The notes: generated by a model from the sequence alone, not told the origin. DNA of 64,000 nt from Euleptes europaea (GCF_029931775.1 NC_079318.1:59498659-59562658), one strand, 5' to 3'. Shown: positions 1-12,493, counted from the first letter of the stretch. Translations and numbers: made by a program.

Positions 1-69
1 GGTAGCAGGTCCCTTCAGAGAAGTTATCATTCAAGCCCTTCTGTTAAAAAGCTGACACATTGAAGTAGC

Positions 70-172
70 TGAAGAAGTGAGCTGTGACTCAACGTAAGCT
101 CATACCCTGCCATAAATTTTGTTAGTCTTTAAGGTGCTACTGGACACTTGCTCTTTTCTACTGCTGACACAT
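70..172 (+). repeat. Fragment of dispersed retroposon-like repeat (same family as 59328-59760)
   Basis: The stretch reads gaagaagtgagctgtgactc, then a segment like cataccctgcc, then ttgttagtctttaagg and a block like gctactggacacttgctc. The same ordered blocks recur several times at 59437-59760. I recognise the family as a common amniote dispersed repeat but cannot name it with certainty. Confidence 0.6.
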
Positions 173-2145
173 TGGTTTATGCAGGCAGATGAGCTGGTAC
201 CCCTTTTGTGAGTTGTTCCAGAGCTGCAAAGGTGGTTATTTGAAAGAAATTCAGTTAGTCTTTTGAGCCAACCTATGTTCTTTCCTGGTACAGTACAAGA
301 GAATAATTGCTCAAATGTTCACCATTTTTGAAGCTGTTAATAGTCAATTCCCCCCCCCCTTTCTATTGCTGTCTTGGCACCATTGTTTTCCTGGTTAAGG
401 CTTCTTTTACCTTCCTAGTATAATCCCAACCAGTCAGGCATCATGTAATAAGTATGCTGATGCCATAACACTATGTAGCAGATCAGATTTGCTATGTGCT
501 GATGTCACGGAAGGCAACCAAATCAGATTTAATGTGAGGTCAGTGCTTCCCAGACTAGTAATGTGGATGATCATGTATTACCCACAGTGATGCCAGTGAG
601 AGTAAATGAAGTATATCCAGAGTAGTTCTGTCCTCTTTGGCAGTAGTCCCTCCTCCTAAAAAAATTCCAGAATGGGCATGTGATGCCCCTGCAGCCAGGG
701 GCCCATCTCCCCAGGGACGTACCATGGTGTATCCATGTTGTCAAAGATGAATCAACACTCAAGTGATACCGAGATTGCCCTTTTTATTTATTAGTTCAGT
801 TCCAGTCAGCAGTTTCCAAGGTTAACCGTCCCCCTACAGCTTGGCTGGTTTTTTCTTGATCACCTCCACCCAGTTTCTTAGGCCTGCTTCCACTGCTGAG
901 GTCCTTCACCTAGTCTTGGTATCTTGGTAACTCCCAGCGTTGGCCACCTCATCTTCTGTTGGGGTTAATGCTGGCAGTAGCTAGGCCCAACAGGCCTGAC
1001 CCAGTGGTAATTGTAGCCTCTTGGCCAGGAATGTCATTTTCCCAGTTCAGGGGCGTCCTGAGTCTCACTGTAGAGAGGTCAGGCTGGCTACTCTCCTTCC
1101 TTTTCTAGCAGGTGCTAGCCAGGTACTCCCTCCCACCTCCTTTTGCTAGCCCTTTTTATTCTCCTTCTCTTGGACCCACCTAGTTCCTACTGCCCTGTGC
1201 CTACTTTTGAGTAGGTCTTTTCTCCCTTGGAAACTGGCCCTGGGTGTCCTATCTGCTCCTGCCATGCCCTCATTGGCCCCAGGGTGCCTCCCTCTGCCTT
1301 GTTACAGGGCTGCTGACATGCTTAGATCAGTGCCCATGTTCCACTACTTCTGGGGTGCCCAGTGATGTAACAGGGTGCATTTTTTTTTTATTCTGACAAA
1401 AATGTTCATATAATCACATCTCCCCTGCATGCCCTTGACATCTCTAATTTTATCTTTAAGAAAGGGTGTCCTAGTCTTGGTTCACCGAGAGGTAGAGGAA
1501 TTTATGAGATATGTCACCATCAGTGGTAGAGATAATGGGACTTGTAGCCATTTGCAGGAATGCTCTTAAGGAGGCTTCAGATGGATTTCTACCATGTGCC
1601 TGAGAAAGCAGTCTGGCAGGGATGACTGGCTTCTGTATTCTCAGGAGCTGCTTCATTCCCCAGGCAATTCAGAGAACACAAATGTTCTTTTCCCCATATT
1701 CTGACATGCTTCATAGATGATCAGGCTCTATAATAATGACCATTATATACAAAATCTAAGGATTCATGTGATATTTAAACTATGAAAAATCCTGATTTCT
1801 TACCACTTGAAATCCCCCCCCCACTTTTCTTTATAAGTGATAACTTTTTTTTCTACCCAAGTAAAATTTAACAGAGCTACTAGGGCCAGGTAAAATTGCT
1901 TTAGGGGCTGGCTCACAGGCTGCTAAATGGTTATCACTGCTGTGAAGCGTAGCCTCTTTGGGGTACTCAGTCAAATGGGAATAGGTATCTAAGTGTGCCT
2001 GATTTCCCTAACAAATCAATATGGCACACGGGAACATCGTGACTGCAAGCTTGAGAGTTGATATAGCACAGTGGTTACTTATAGTGTATGAGCTGGAAGT
2101 TGCCAGTGCAGGTCTTACTGGATGGTCTTACGTGGGGCTTATTTG

Positions 2146-2285
2146 GATTGATCCTACCCTTATCCTACTACTCCATTGAAAAAAAGTTTAAAGCTTTCCT
2201 CCATCTGAAGTGGCTCTTCCTCCAGTAGAAGAGGCACTTAAGTTGGAGGAAGGTTTCTTAGGCTGGAGGAAGATTGGATCCACGT
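2146..2285. repeat. Short palindromic TIR-type repeat (MITE-like)
   Basis: The ends are imperfect inverted copies, with a gatcctac-type left end and a ggatcc-type right end. Inner blocks are also inverted: cctccatctgaagtggctct on the left and gaggcacttaagttggagg on the right. A similar arrangement occurs at about 43240-43380, so this is a small non-autonomous family. No reading frame is present. Confidence 0.45.
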
Positions 2286-2489
2286 CATTTATCTTTTAGT
2301 CTCATCTGCTTGCCCCCATCCCATAATACAAATTGTAATAATATTGCATTGGGAACTTCTTTTTGATACAGTGTTTGAAAAGGTTATTTTGGTCATGTAG
2401 GTCAAGTGCTTTCCTAGGAAACCTATGTTTAGCAAAAATATTATGATAGTATTGTGAAAATGGTCAAGAAAAACATTCTGTTATTTAGT

Positions 2490-2835
2490 TCAGATGCAGT
2501 AGCAAACCATGGTTTATTGTGACCTGAGTTTGCGGGACCCAAGCTTACATACTCCGTTCCTCTTGCAGCCAGCCAGCTAATGAATAATTTCTTCTTGCAT
2601 CCCATCCAGCAAACAACGGTTTGCACTTTCCCTGCAAACCAGGATTCTAAACTGAAAATAAACCACTATTTGAAAGCCTGGTTTGCAGGAAGAAAATAAA
2701 TCATAGTTTGCTGGTTTAAACGTAACTACAAACTCAGGGTTGCCTTGAAAGGGGAAATAGTTTATTAGTTAAAAGGAGGTTCATCCATGTGGCAACAAAC
2801 CATGATTTGTTGTTATGTCTGAACTGAACCCATTG
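2490..2835. repeat. Dispersed repeat rich in aaccatggtttg-type palindromes
   Basis: The segment holds several short self-complementary motifs such as aaaccatgatttgttg and accatggttt, and ends with gttatgtctgaactgaaccc. A second stretch of the same style lies at 25030-25340. This suggests a non-autonomous DNA element, but termini and target duplication were not fixed. Confidence 0.35.
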
Positions 2836-2933
2836 ATCGCAGTGGGTAGTTTATTATTCAGGATCTATAGAGGGGTGTGGAGTAATCCCATGTAATCCAG
2901 GAAAATATTATAGAGTTCCAGTAAAACATTTCA

Positions 2934-3121
2934 GGGAAGGAAGGCAGCCTGATCTCAACAGATCTTGGAAGCTAAACAGGGTCAGTACTTGGATGGGAGA
3001 CCACCAAGGAAGAGTCTGGAGAGGAAGGCAATGGCAAAACCCCCACCTTTGCTTCTCACTTGCTTGAAAGCCCTTTGTTAAGGCTTTAAGTCAGTTGTGA
3101 TTAAACGACACTTACGTACGT
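2934..3121 (+). mobile_element. 5S rRNA-headed SINE, complete, with 14-bp target duplication
   Basis: The first half follows the 3' half of 5S rRNA: gatctcaacagatcttggaa, gctaaacagggtc, then acttggatgggagaccacc, which covers the internal promoter region of the 5S gene. The second half is a SINE body (gaaggcaatggcaaaac) ending in a gattaaacgacactta-type tail. The copy is flanked by perfect 14-bp duplications AGTAAAACATTTCA at 2920-2933 and 3122-3135, so it was inserted by target-primed retrotransposition. SINEs with a 5S head form the SINE3 class. Confidence 0.85.
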
Positions 3122-3139
3122 AGTAAAACATTTCATTTG

Positions 3140-3725
3140 CAGTAATCCTTGCATTTAGAGCCTCACAACCTTGTAAAACCCACCAAATATACACTAAAAC
3201 TCTGAACATTATAATCTAGAACAGCAACATCACCACCTCAGCCAAAGTATAATTCTAACTCCATACAGACAAAGGATTTCTGGAATGCATTAATCTAAAG
3301 GTGTCTAAAAACCAAAAAGGAACAACACTGACAAACCTCTGAAGATGTCATTCCATAATCTAGGCCAACCACACAGAAGGCCCAACTCCTCACTATTGAC
3401 AGCTGAGTTGAATCAGTCAAAATCAGAGAACTCAAAGAAGGATTCTTGATGCAGATCTTAAAAGGTCTCAGACAGGGACATGGTGCTCTGTATGATACAC
3501 AAAACCCAAATTATGAAAGCCTTTAAAAGTAAGAACTACCACAATGCATGCAGCTAGTGGAGTTGGCAAAGAACCAGGTAAATCCATTTCTCATAGCAAC
3601 TAACAGGCAAACTAGAGCATTCTGCACTACTTGCAACTTCTGAACCATCTTCAAGGACAGCCCCATTTAGAATGCACTTCAGTAGCCAGTCTTTGAACTT
3701 GCATAGATATGGATAGATGTGACAT
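3140..3725 (+). repeat. LINE-derived dispersed repeat (family with copies at 52620-53410 and 53755-54175)
   Basis: It shares with 52620-53410 the block reading attctgcac, then caacttctgaaccatcttc, then aaggacagcccc and aatgcacttcagtagcc. I read the family as the non-coding part of a non-LTR retrotransposon, but the clade is not assigned. No reverse transcriptase frame is visible. Confidence 0.5.
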
Positions 3726-4058
3726 GATATCAGCCCTGTCCACAGAGGAGTGTAGCCCTTGGGACTACTCTCATATTATCCTGATGTAATGTAAAACTAA
3801 AGCAGCACTCCTGCTTGTCTGTCTGTGTCTTTATCCATAAGTGTTGGAGAGAAGAAAGACAAAGCATTATGCTTTGTATGGAATTTAAGGCATTCAAAAG
3901 GTTTCTCATAAAGACTTCCATTGGGAAATTTGTTTCCTGTCCTATTCTAAAGGCTTAGGATGCATAACTTGTTCAAAAATCACTAGTAAGTAAAGATTGA
4001 GTCTAGTATTTCCCATTCTGAATGGCAAAAAAACTTGAAGCCACCTTTCCAGAATCTC

Positions 4059-4142
4059 TGCCAACAGTCCCAGAGAACTGCTACCAGGGATTGATTCTGT
4101 GCCAACAGTCCCAGAGAACTGCTACCAGGGATTGATTCTGTG
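4059..4142. repeat. Perfect 41-bp tandem duplication
   Basis: A 41-bp unit beginning tgccaacagtcccagagaac starts at 4059 and is repeated without change from 4100 to 4140. The absence of differences suggests a recent local duplication. Confidence 0.95.
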
Positions 4143-5110
4143 TCTTCCTATTGTTCTGCCTCGTCCAGGGTTGAATCTGAATGAGGCAATGGCTGCAGAA
4201 TTCAGATTCCTAAGAGTTTTGTATTTCTGTATGTTTGGTTACTTCTGTATTACTAAATTTGTTGATTTGTTTTGCTCATGACCTGTTGGTCCACGAGTAT
4301 ATGGAACAGAATAAAGGAAAAGTAGTAGAAGCAGACTAAATTACACAGACCGATTAATTTGCGTAATTTATGCCAGTCACATAATTTGGCATTCCTTTTT
4401 TGCAGTTGCATAAAACAGCAAAATATTTTGAAAATGTCTTCAGCTCAAATGACATGCAGCCCCTCTCCCCTCATTGTTTTTAGCCTTTCACTATCCATTG
4501 GATTTGCGTGTGGAATGTATTGTACTAACCCTGTTTCAAATGTAGAAAATTATATGTTCTGTATGTGGCATGGCCTTTCCTTGGGACCTTAAAAGATAAC
4601 TTTGAAAGGTCTCCGTCCGTCTGTCCCCCATGCAAAGAGTGGCACTTCATCTCAAAGAGAAATTTTTGTAGGCTCTCATTAGCCGGCACTGCTGTGGAAA
4701 GAGATTATGATGTGGAACCATAACTAGGACCCTCCCCTCCTCAAGCAGCCAACCTCGAGCTACGATGTGCCTCTACTCATATACCCGTTTTAGCCCTGCT
4801 AATGGCTACCCTTCAGCACATGAAGGTTGGCTTTCTTCGGCAGCTCTGACCAATATCTATTTTTGGTTCCCCTTCTAAAAACAGATGGTTCTGATTGAGA
4901 GCCTTCTCTTATGATTCCTTGGCCATAAACTGTGAGAGCAACAGATGGTTCACAATGAAGTGACTACAAACCCTGGAGCTCTTTCCCTGGGGTGTGCAAA
5001 TCTTTTGTGATCTTAACTAGATTTCCCTACCCCAATTTAAGAGAGCCTTTCTCTTTTTAAAATCATCCTTGTGTCAAGAGAAATTCAGAACGGGTCTAAT
5101 AGACTTATAG

Positions 5111-5194
5111 TGCAATCCTGTGCATGTCTTTGCAGAAGGAAGTCCCACAGTATTCAGTTAGGTTTACTTTTGCCTAAGTGTGCCTTGGATTGCA
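5111..5194. repeat. Short palindromic MITE-like element with TGCAATCC ends
   Basis: The element starts TGCAATCC and ends GGATTGCA, a perfect 8-bp inverted repeat. Inside are ggaagtcccac on the left and the diverged inverse aggtttactt on the right. Related copies lie at 24858-24931, 52478-52565, 55110-55190 and 45440-45515. Confidence 0.6.
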
Positions 5195-7509
5195 GCAGCC
5201 TTAAACAAAGGAAAGAGGGAGTAACTAACTGCTACTTACTTTTTCTGGTGTAGATTAGAGGGGACAGAGGTAGAGCCATACCTGTGCCTCTCCTATTTCT
5301 TTGTGTTCATCCGTCCGTGCATGAGAAATTAGCTCTCCTACACTGATCCCTGTGGGGCTTGGTTGAATCGCCAGTCTTCTGTATCTCTTTTATCAAAATC
5401 AGTGGCTGAATGAATACGCTTTACTGTGTCAGACTGCAGGCCCGGGGGCCACCAGAATCTGAAATATTGGCATTCCTGTCTTATTGCACAGGAGAAAGGG
5501 GGCGGCAGCTTGATGGAGGAGTCTTCTTATTTGAGACTTCCCTAATCATACAGAAGGGTAAAGCGCTGCAGTGAGGATCCTATGGTATATCTCTGCCGAC
5601 AGAAGGGATTTCTGTCAGCAGAATGAAACTTCTTCCCTTCCGCTGCAGTCCAAAAGTATCCACCAAATGCTGTTCTTACAGGACAGGGGGTGCCCCCAGG
5701 AACAGCAGGAGGGAGGAGTTCTTCCAACAGGAAAGGAGAACTGTGAAAAGTCGGCGTGGACAGTGGTGAACCAGATGAACCAATGACCAGACTTGGTAGA
5801 CGTTTCTATGAGACGGTGCCAGTCTGCCTGGCCTGCTGCTCACCCCAACTCCACGCGAAAGCTGACATTTGCCTTTTCATCTACCACACTGAAAGCATTT
5901 CCAACAGTTCCAAACTCTTACATATTTTAATGTGTTAATATAGAACATATTTGACAATAATTTTGTGCCCCTGCCCACCTAGGGCAGGTGTCTTTATTGC
6001 CCCATGCTGGCTATTGCACTGGGCAGGAGTAGGGATGGCTTTGCGAGTCCTTCCAGATTGTATGAGTTGAATGTTCTCTAGAGAAATATCCATCATTCGC
6101 AAAGCTCTCGAGTGGATCTCACTCAAGCATATGGGGAAAAAGGGGAGGATCAGAAAAGATATCGGGCTAGGTTTAGGGTTGAATTGTCCATGCATCTACT
6201 ATAAAGCAACCAAAGTGTTGGCTGCCTTGGTTGCGCTAAGATTGGGATGGTGAGGGTGGACTTAGGAAGTTTCTTTCGGATCCAGGTTCCAAAACTAAGT
6301 AAATTCATCAAGCAAGCTCACACTCCAAATTATTCAGAACCAACTAGCAGGAAAGGAATGCCATATTTCTAGTGCCACCATTAGCAGTGTTTATACCCTT
6401 CTAAGCCCAGTGTTTTAAGACTACAATGTTGGGAGCAGAAGAGGGAGGCAGGAAGGATTCAGGAAGGTTCAAGGAGCAGAGAGCCCAGCAAGACCACCAG
6501 TGGTAACGATAGCAAGAGAGGTGCAAGGAAGCTGGAGGAATACAGTTAGAGAAAACTCAGTCTGAGGATGGCTTTTTAGATAAGGCACAGTAGACCCTTG
6601 GCAAGTCCCAAGGCCCCTGATACATACCTTTCCCAGTAGGACTGGAAATTATTCCACTTAGTATCTTTGGATCTTTAAGTTGCATGTTATGGTACCAGGT
6701 GGTTACAAGAGGAACAAAGGTTAAGGTTCTAGCCTTCATGGTTTTATGGAAAGACTTGAAAGGATAAGCCAGGGTGTAGGTGTTGTAGGGATACTGCTCA
6801 TCCCACCTGGTGCCGAAGCCTGGAGAATAGAGGTTTTCTTGGCCAAATGAATGAGTCATTGAGTCATTAGACAAACTTTATTTCTCAGCTCTCAGTGGGA
6901 GACTGCCCTTCTCTGATACGTACAATCAGAGAAAATATTGATTAAAAAAACCCTATCTTTGCACAGTGCGTTTAGTGGCTGTTAGGTTGCCTGAACTCCC
7001 ATGGTGTAATGTGTGTTTTGTCCAAGCTGACATTTAAAGTTGCAAGGCTGCCTTTAAAAGTACACATTAAACACTTCTTGACATACCTGCTTTAATTACA
7101 AGGGAAAGGCAAATGTAGACTGAATAAACTAATCTAAAAAGTCTGTCCCCTACTCTTTGGGGTGGATGCTATTAAGTCACTCATCAAGCTCTGATACTGG
7201 TGGATTGTCTTTTGCTTACAAGTTCAGAGTTCACAGAAGTACAGAAACATTAGAGGCATGCCAGACGGCTCCTCAATGGCCAGTTTCATGTCTGACTGCT
7301 CTGGCCCCTCTCCCTTCTGCACCACTGGATTTGAAGAACTTCTCTCCGTCTTTTGTGTGTGTGTGTTTTGCTCGCAGTTATGCTTCCTTTAACTTCATTG
7401 GCACATGCTTGTTATGCAAAATGAAGCCCAAGGAAACAGCTGGTGTGGCTGCTGCTTCCATTCTGTTTACTAATATCAGCATAGGCCAGTGCTAGGAGGC
7501 AACATTAGA

Positions 7510-7640
7510 GGAAGGCCTCGGCCTCTGTGTCCTGTTTGTTGGCCCCCTAAGGCAACTTATTGGCTCCTGTGTGAAACAGGATGCTGAACTAGATAGACTA
7601 TTGGCCAGATCCAGCAGAGCTTTTCTTATGAGTCTTTCAG
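7510..7640 (+). repeat. Dispersed repeat, diverged copy of the 29640-29813 family
   Basis: Key blocks are ttggctcctgtgtgaaacag, gctgaactagatagac and gatccagcagagcttttctt followed by atgag. These match in order the blocks of 29640-29813 and the reverse complement of 10605-10770. The ending resembles the 3' terminus of a CR1/L3-type LINE or a SINE mobilised by one. Confidence 0.55.
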
Positions 7641-7664
7641 ACACTATATAGGTACCCTATGGGA

Positions 7665-7870
7665 AAAGTTAATGTGAACTATGGTGTACATGTAGCAGCA
7701 ATTCTTTGCTTGCAGAAGGTCCCAGGTTCACTCCCTTGCATCCCCAGTTAAACTGTTGTTGGGAAAGGACTTCCTCTGGCTGAGACCTTGGAGAACTGCT
7801 GCCAGTCACAGTAGACAATACTGAGCTAGGTGGACCAGTTGTCTGACTTGATGTATGGGAGTTTCATATG
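7665..7870 (+). repeat. tRNA-derived SINE, family A (diverged)
   Basis: It shares cagaaggtcccaggttca (a B-box-like segment), gagaactgctgccagtcac and gtagacaatactgagctag with the better preserved copy at 8386-8600. The A-box region is eroded. Confidence 0.65.
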
Positions 7871-8048
7871 TTCCATTTCCACAGTTGTGCAACAGTCTGT
7901 CAGAAGACCCTCGAGCCATCCATTTGCCGCTTAGACTTTTCAACATAAACACTGCACTCAGTTGTTGATTGTTGTGGGGCCTGAGTACAATCCCTTTCAT
8001 GGATTACATCTAGAAAACTACAGCAACAGTGATGGAGCTGCTGTTGGT

Positions 8049-8296
8049 TCACCATGAGTTGGATCCAGACTAACATTTCCATGGGCACAAGGATTTCTTC
8101 TCACAGAGCATGATTTCTTCCCCTTTCCCAACCAGCCTGAAATGCCCCTGAAATATATTTCTAGGGGTCCCCTCTCCTCCAAGAACAGGATTTGGGGGGC
8201 ATTTCAGGCTGCTGTGGGAGGGAGAAGGTGGAAAAATTGTACTTCATGAGTGGAAATAGTTTTATCTGCAGAAATGTGTAGTCTGAATCCAGCCTA
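8049..8296. repeat. Palindromic TIR element (MITE-like), about 250 bp
   Basis: The left end ggatccagacta and right end tagtctgaatcc are inverted copies. Inside, cagcctgaaatgcccc and ggggcatttcaggctg form a long internal stem. There is no coding capacity. The target duplication was not identified with confidence. Confidence 0.6.
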
Positions 8297-8385
8297 TAGT
8301 GAACAGCACCATTTATACAGCTAAGTTTCTCCACATGATCACAGGTTCATGGTTGTTTAGAGAAAGGTATGCATGAACTTGGTAA

Positions 8386-8600
8386 GGGGCTGTGGCTCAG
8401 TGGGAGAGCATCTGCTTGGCATGCAGAAGGTCCCAGGTTCAATTTTGTCACCTCCAGTTAAAATGATTGGGTAGTAGGTGATGTGAAAGGCCTCCACCTG
8501 AGACCCTGGAGAACAGCTGCCAGTCTGAGTAGACAATACTGATCTTGATGGACTGATGGTCTGATTCAGTATAAGGCAGCTTAATGTGTTCATATGTCCG
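8386..8600 (+). mobile_element. tRNA-derived SINE, family A, near full length
   Basis: The head contains an RNA polymerase III A box (tggctcagtggg) and a B box (ggttcaattt) about 40 bp downstream, as in a tRNA gene. The body runs through gagaccctggagaacagctg and gtagacaatactgatcttg and ends at a cttaatgtgttcatatg tail. Other copies are at 7665-7870, 21985-22075 (minus), 39270-39450 and 63040-63155. This is a very common squamate SINE type; I do not assign a database name. Confidence 0.8.
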
Positions 8601-9849
8601 TATGGATGGACCAACAACCATTTCCCATTTAAAAAAGCAAGATGAGTGCACGAAACATAATCCATAGGAAAGTTCTGCATTGCATTAAAACAAATGCACC
8701 ATGTGCAAAACCACACTAGTGCTAGCCTGCAAATATTTCCATCTGCTTTAATGGCTAAATAGGTCTCCTAACACATCAAGAAATTAGAAGCACACAGATT
8801 ATAATCAACATCATTCCTTGGTAATTCGGTCAGTAGGGCAAGACGTAGTGACAGCAGCTGTCCTTGTGTCCCTGTTGGAGTCACATAGTACACTATCCTC
8901 TATCGAAACATGGATTTGGACATCCAGGAGCCAACAGGTAGCTATGTAAACCTCACTGGCTAGCCTGTAACTATGGGGAACCATTTACTTGTAGTCTCCA
9001 ATCACAGCTAGGCATAGGGTTATCCCCCACAAGCAACTATGGCGTGTAATAGAAACAGAAAGCTTTAATTCAAGATACAAATTCGGCGGGGGGTGGGGGG
9101 AGACACACACACACATTGAACAGCAGTGAGCTTCCATTTGGTTTTTCTATCACCAGTCAGTAATGAGAAGGACTTTTTTTAAAATCCCCTTCCTACAAGA
9201 AGTACAACAATCCTATGTGTAGTAAAACAACTGATCAACATGGAGTTAACTTTAGAAGCTCTTATTAGTATGGGCTGGAGCAAGACTCTTCTTTCCACTT
9301 CCTTTCTGTACCTGCCTGGTGTTATTCTAGCAATAAACAGCTTTTTCATAGCTACAAATAAAGAGATCAGGAGTTTTATATCTTTATAAAAGGTGTCCTT
9401 ATAAAAATGCAGAGAGAGTTCTTGGCCATATATTGGTGTGGCAGTACTTGTATGCAGGAGTGGGAGGACCGGCATCTGGGACACAAACTGATTAAGAGAC
9501 CTTTAGCTAGCCAACATGCTCCTGGCCCACTATCTGCATCCTAGGGGCAATACTGATCTTCTTTAGAGGGCTGCCATAAGGACACTGTATGATATAACTA
9601 TGTAAATCCAACAGGTATCATACTGTTAGTCAGGCTACCAAGAGCTGCTACAGGTCCCTGGCCAAAGATCCCTTCAGGGCCCGTGTCCCCTTACCAAAAC
9701 ACAATGTTATATGAAAATAAGTCAAATGACTTGTCCAGCTCTGTGGACTCCTGGAGTAACTAGGGCCCCTAGAAGTTTGTCCCCTTCCTCTTGATGGCCA
9801 TGCTAGTAGCGCTCATTGTTTTATCTGGGCTAGGATTATGCGGCAGCCT

Positions 9850-11036
9850 GATGTCTGGAGGCTGTAGTGAGATGGTTGAAGCTGTGGCTGGGCTGGAGGA
9901 GGGACAGAGATGGAGCATCTGCTCCCAACTCTTGATGGGGTGCAACTGACACCTGTGCCAACTGTTAAGAAGACTCTGGGTGTGATACTGGATGCCTCCT
10001 TACCTATGGAGGCCCAGGTCACAAATGTAGCCAGAGTGGCATTCTTCTGCCTTTGCCAGGCTAAACAGCTGGTGCCCTACCTATCTCACCCTGACCTAGC
10101 TACAATGATCTATGCAACAGTCACCTCTAGACTACTGCAATTTGCTCTAAGCAGGGCTGCCTTTAAGACTGCACTGGAAACTTCAGCTGGTCCAGAATGC
10201 AGTGGCGAGGGTCCTTATGGGGACCCCCTGGCGAGCACATATCCAACTGGTGCTCTGCCAACTGCACTGGCTCCAAGTTGAGTAATAGATCAGGTTTAAG
10301 GTTTTGGTATTGACTTTCAAAGCCCCTAATGGTCTGGGACTATCATACCTACGGGACCGCCTCTCCCAGTACACCCCTCAAAGAGCTTTATGCTCAGCAA
10401 ACAACAACCAATTAGTGGTCCCTGGCCCGTGAAGTATCTGGCTGTCCTCAACCAGGGCCAGAGGTTTCTTCGCTCTGGCCCCTGCCTGGTGGTACTCTCT
10501 GTCTAATGAAACCTGGGCCCTGAAGGATTTAGGTCAGTTCCTCAGGGCCTGCAAGATGGAGATATGCCATCAGGCGTACGGTTGAAGACAGCTACGGTTG
10601 CATAAGAACATAAGAAAAGCCCTGCTGGATCAGACCAAGGCCCATCATGTCCAGCAGTCTGTTCACACAGTGGCCAACCAGGTGCCTCTAGGATGCCCAC
10701 AAACAAGACGACTGCAGCAGCACCCTCCTGCCTGTCTTCCACAGCACCTAATATAATAGGCATATAATAGGTTCCATCAAAGTGGCCCCTGTTCCATCTT
10801 TACTTCTCTTACCTCGTCCCCTCTCCTGAGTGCAACTACCAGCACTGGTATCAAGAGTGCCATCTAGAATCTTGGTTTAAACTGTTAAATCTTATAATAA
10901 TATTTATTTTATTGTGAAGTTTATTGTTATGTTATGTATGGAATTTTAATTGTGATGTCTTGAATGATATGGCATGATGTGAGTCACCCTGAGCCCGGCC
11001 TCGGTCAGGGTAGGGTGGTATATAAATCCCATAAAA
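9850..11036 (+). mobile_element. L2/CR1-like LINE 3' fragment, interrupted
   Basis: Reading frames on the plus strand give the C-terminal part of a non-LTR ORF2: KTLGVILDASLPMEAQV, then DLATMIYATVTSRLLQF, then a frame-shifted stretch with HWLQVEYRI and VLTFKALNGLGLSYLRDR. These are the conserved post-RT blocks of the L2/CR1 group. Frames shift several times, so it is dead. The 3' UTR ends with a gtggtatataaat terminus near 11036. A 166-bp repeat in the opposite orientation (10605-10770) lies between coding part and tail. Confidence 0.75.
10605..10770 (-). repeat. Dispersed repeat inserted in an L2-like LINE
   Basis: On the minus strand it reads through aggcacctggttggccac, gaacagactgctggacatg, ggtctgatccagcagggc and ends ttttcttatgttcttatg. 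It is the reverse complement of the copy at 29640-29813. It was inserted after the LINE at 9850-11036, so it is younger than that fragment. Confidence 0.7.
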
Positions 11037-11315
11037 TGTCAGAGTCGTTGTTGTCACTTTATGGGAGCCCAAGGATACTACACTAAATCCATTTTGTTGG
11101 TGTCAGGAGATCAGGTGCCACTCTGTACGCATCTTTCTGTGAAGCACTTTTTCTTCACAGCAAGATGGTAACCTGTACCCTCCATAAATAAAGTTCCCAT
11201 TACTACCACATTTTATAGCTGCTCAGATAACACTAGGCCTAACCAAGGGCTTCGAAGATACAAACAGGTACATGCTTCAGGTACATGCTTTCCTGTAAGA
11301 TCTGAGTGCAAACCA

Positions 11316-11500
11316 GTGACGTGTAGTGGTTAGATCACGCTAGGACTGGGATGGCATGGGTTCTCATATTGCTTCTCTGGGTGACCTTCGGCCGGCAGTT
11401 ATTCAATATAACTAACCTCACAGGATTGTCATGAGGATAAAATTAGGGAAGGTGTGAGAGCTGCCCCTAAGTTCCTTGGAGATTAAAAAAATCTAGTTGA
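11316..11500 (+). repeat. tRNA-derived SINE, family C
   Basis: The segment has a gtgtagtggttagat A-box-like head, tgggtgacctt, the block aacctcacaggattgtcatg and an aggataaaatta-type tail before a tccttggagattaaaa end. Similar copies lie at 29398-29590, 41068-41300 and, on the minus strand, 43500-43700 and 43780-43995. Confidence 0.6.
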
Positions 11501-12493
11501 TACATTTTATGTGGCTTTCAGTTGGCTCAGTATAGCAGTTCCTCAGATCAGGCCGTAACATTTTAGCACGAGAGATCTTATTTTAGTTGGCTTCTGTGTT
11601 GCTTTTCTGCCTCAAGGTTCCCAAAGTAGGACATTGTTATGCTGAACTGCTTCCAAATTTTCACTGTACCTTGCAGGTTTTTCTTCCTTTGCGCATTATG
11701 AGACAGTGAAAGAGAAGGAACTTCAGTGCCCTGCTGTTGCAAGCCCTGTTTCCACACTGCCTTGGTGGCAGGCATTCTCATGGTCTTGTGGTCCTTCCAG
11801 CCCATACGGCTCTAAATCTCTTTCCAATTCTAATTTTCCAGATGTTTCACCCCTCTTCCCACCCTGTCCTCCTATTGCTAAGGCTGCTCTGGCAACAGAC
11901 CACTTTCTTTCCAGGCAGAGGAGTACAGGTGCGTGCTTTTAACATGACTTCACTTTGGGCGGCTTGTCTGAATTGTGTCGATTTTCCCCTCCCATCCGTT
12001 CCATGTGTTCAAAATATTCCGCTCAAGTTCTTCAAATATTTTTCATGCCTCAAAAAGCCCACTCCCTCCTTGAAGCTGGAAAGAAAATCTTGTGTGCATG
12101 TCTGTCTGCTGCTGGGTTTTAGGCTGATTGTTTCCTGAATCAGGACTCCGTTTGACGCCTGAAAACATTGAGCTTTTGGTTTTTGGTTTGCATTTATTAA
12201 TTAAAATTAACATTATGGTCTGACACCACCTGAGACGATGGCTTTGTTTATGTCACACAGAAAAGGCACAGAATGTAGTGTTGGCAAAATTCAGTTTCCT
12301 GTGTATGGCAGTGTCATTTAACAGCTTTTTTGTCATTTTAAAAAAAGAAACCAAGTTACTCGCTCCTATGACTTCTAGGAGAGATGCTTGAGAGGTTGTG
12401 GGTGAACTGCCTGCAGAAAATTCCAAAAGCCAGACGGATGGCTGAATAAGATTTTTGTGTAGGAGGGAAGCTTGCACAGTTCCTTGCAAATGT

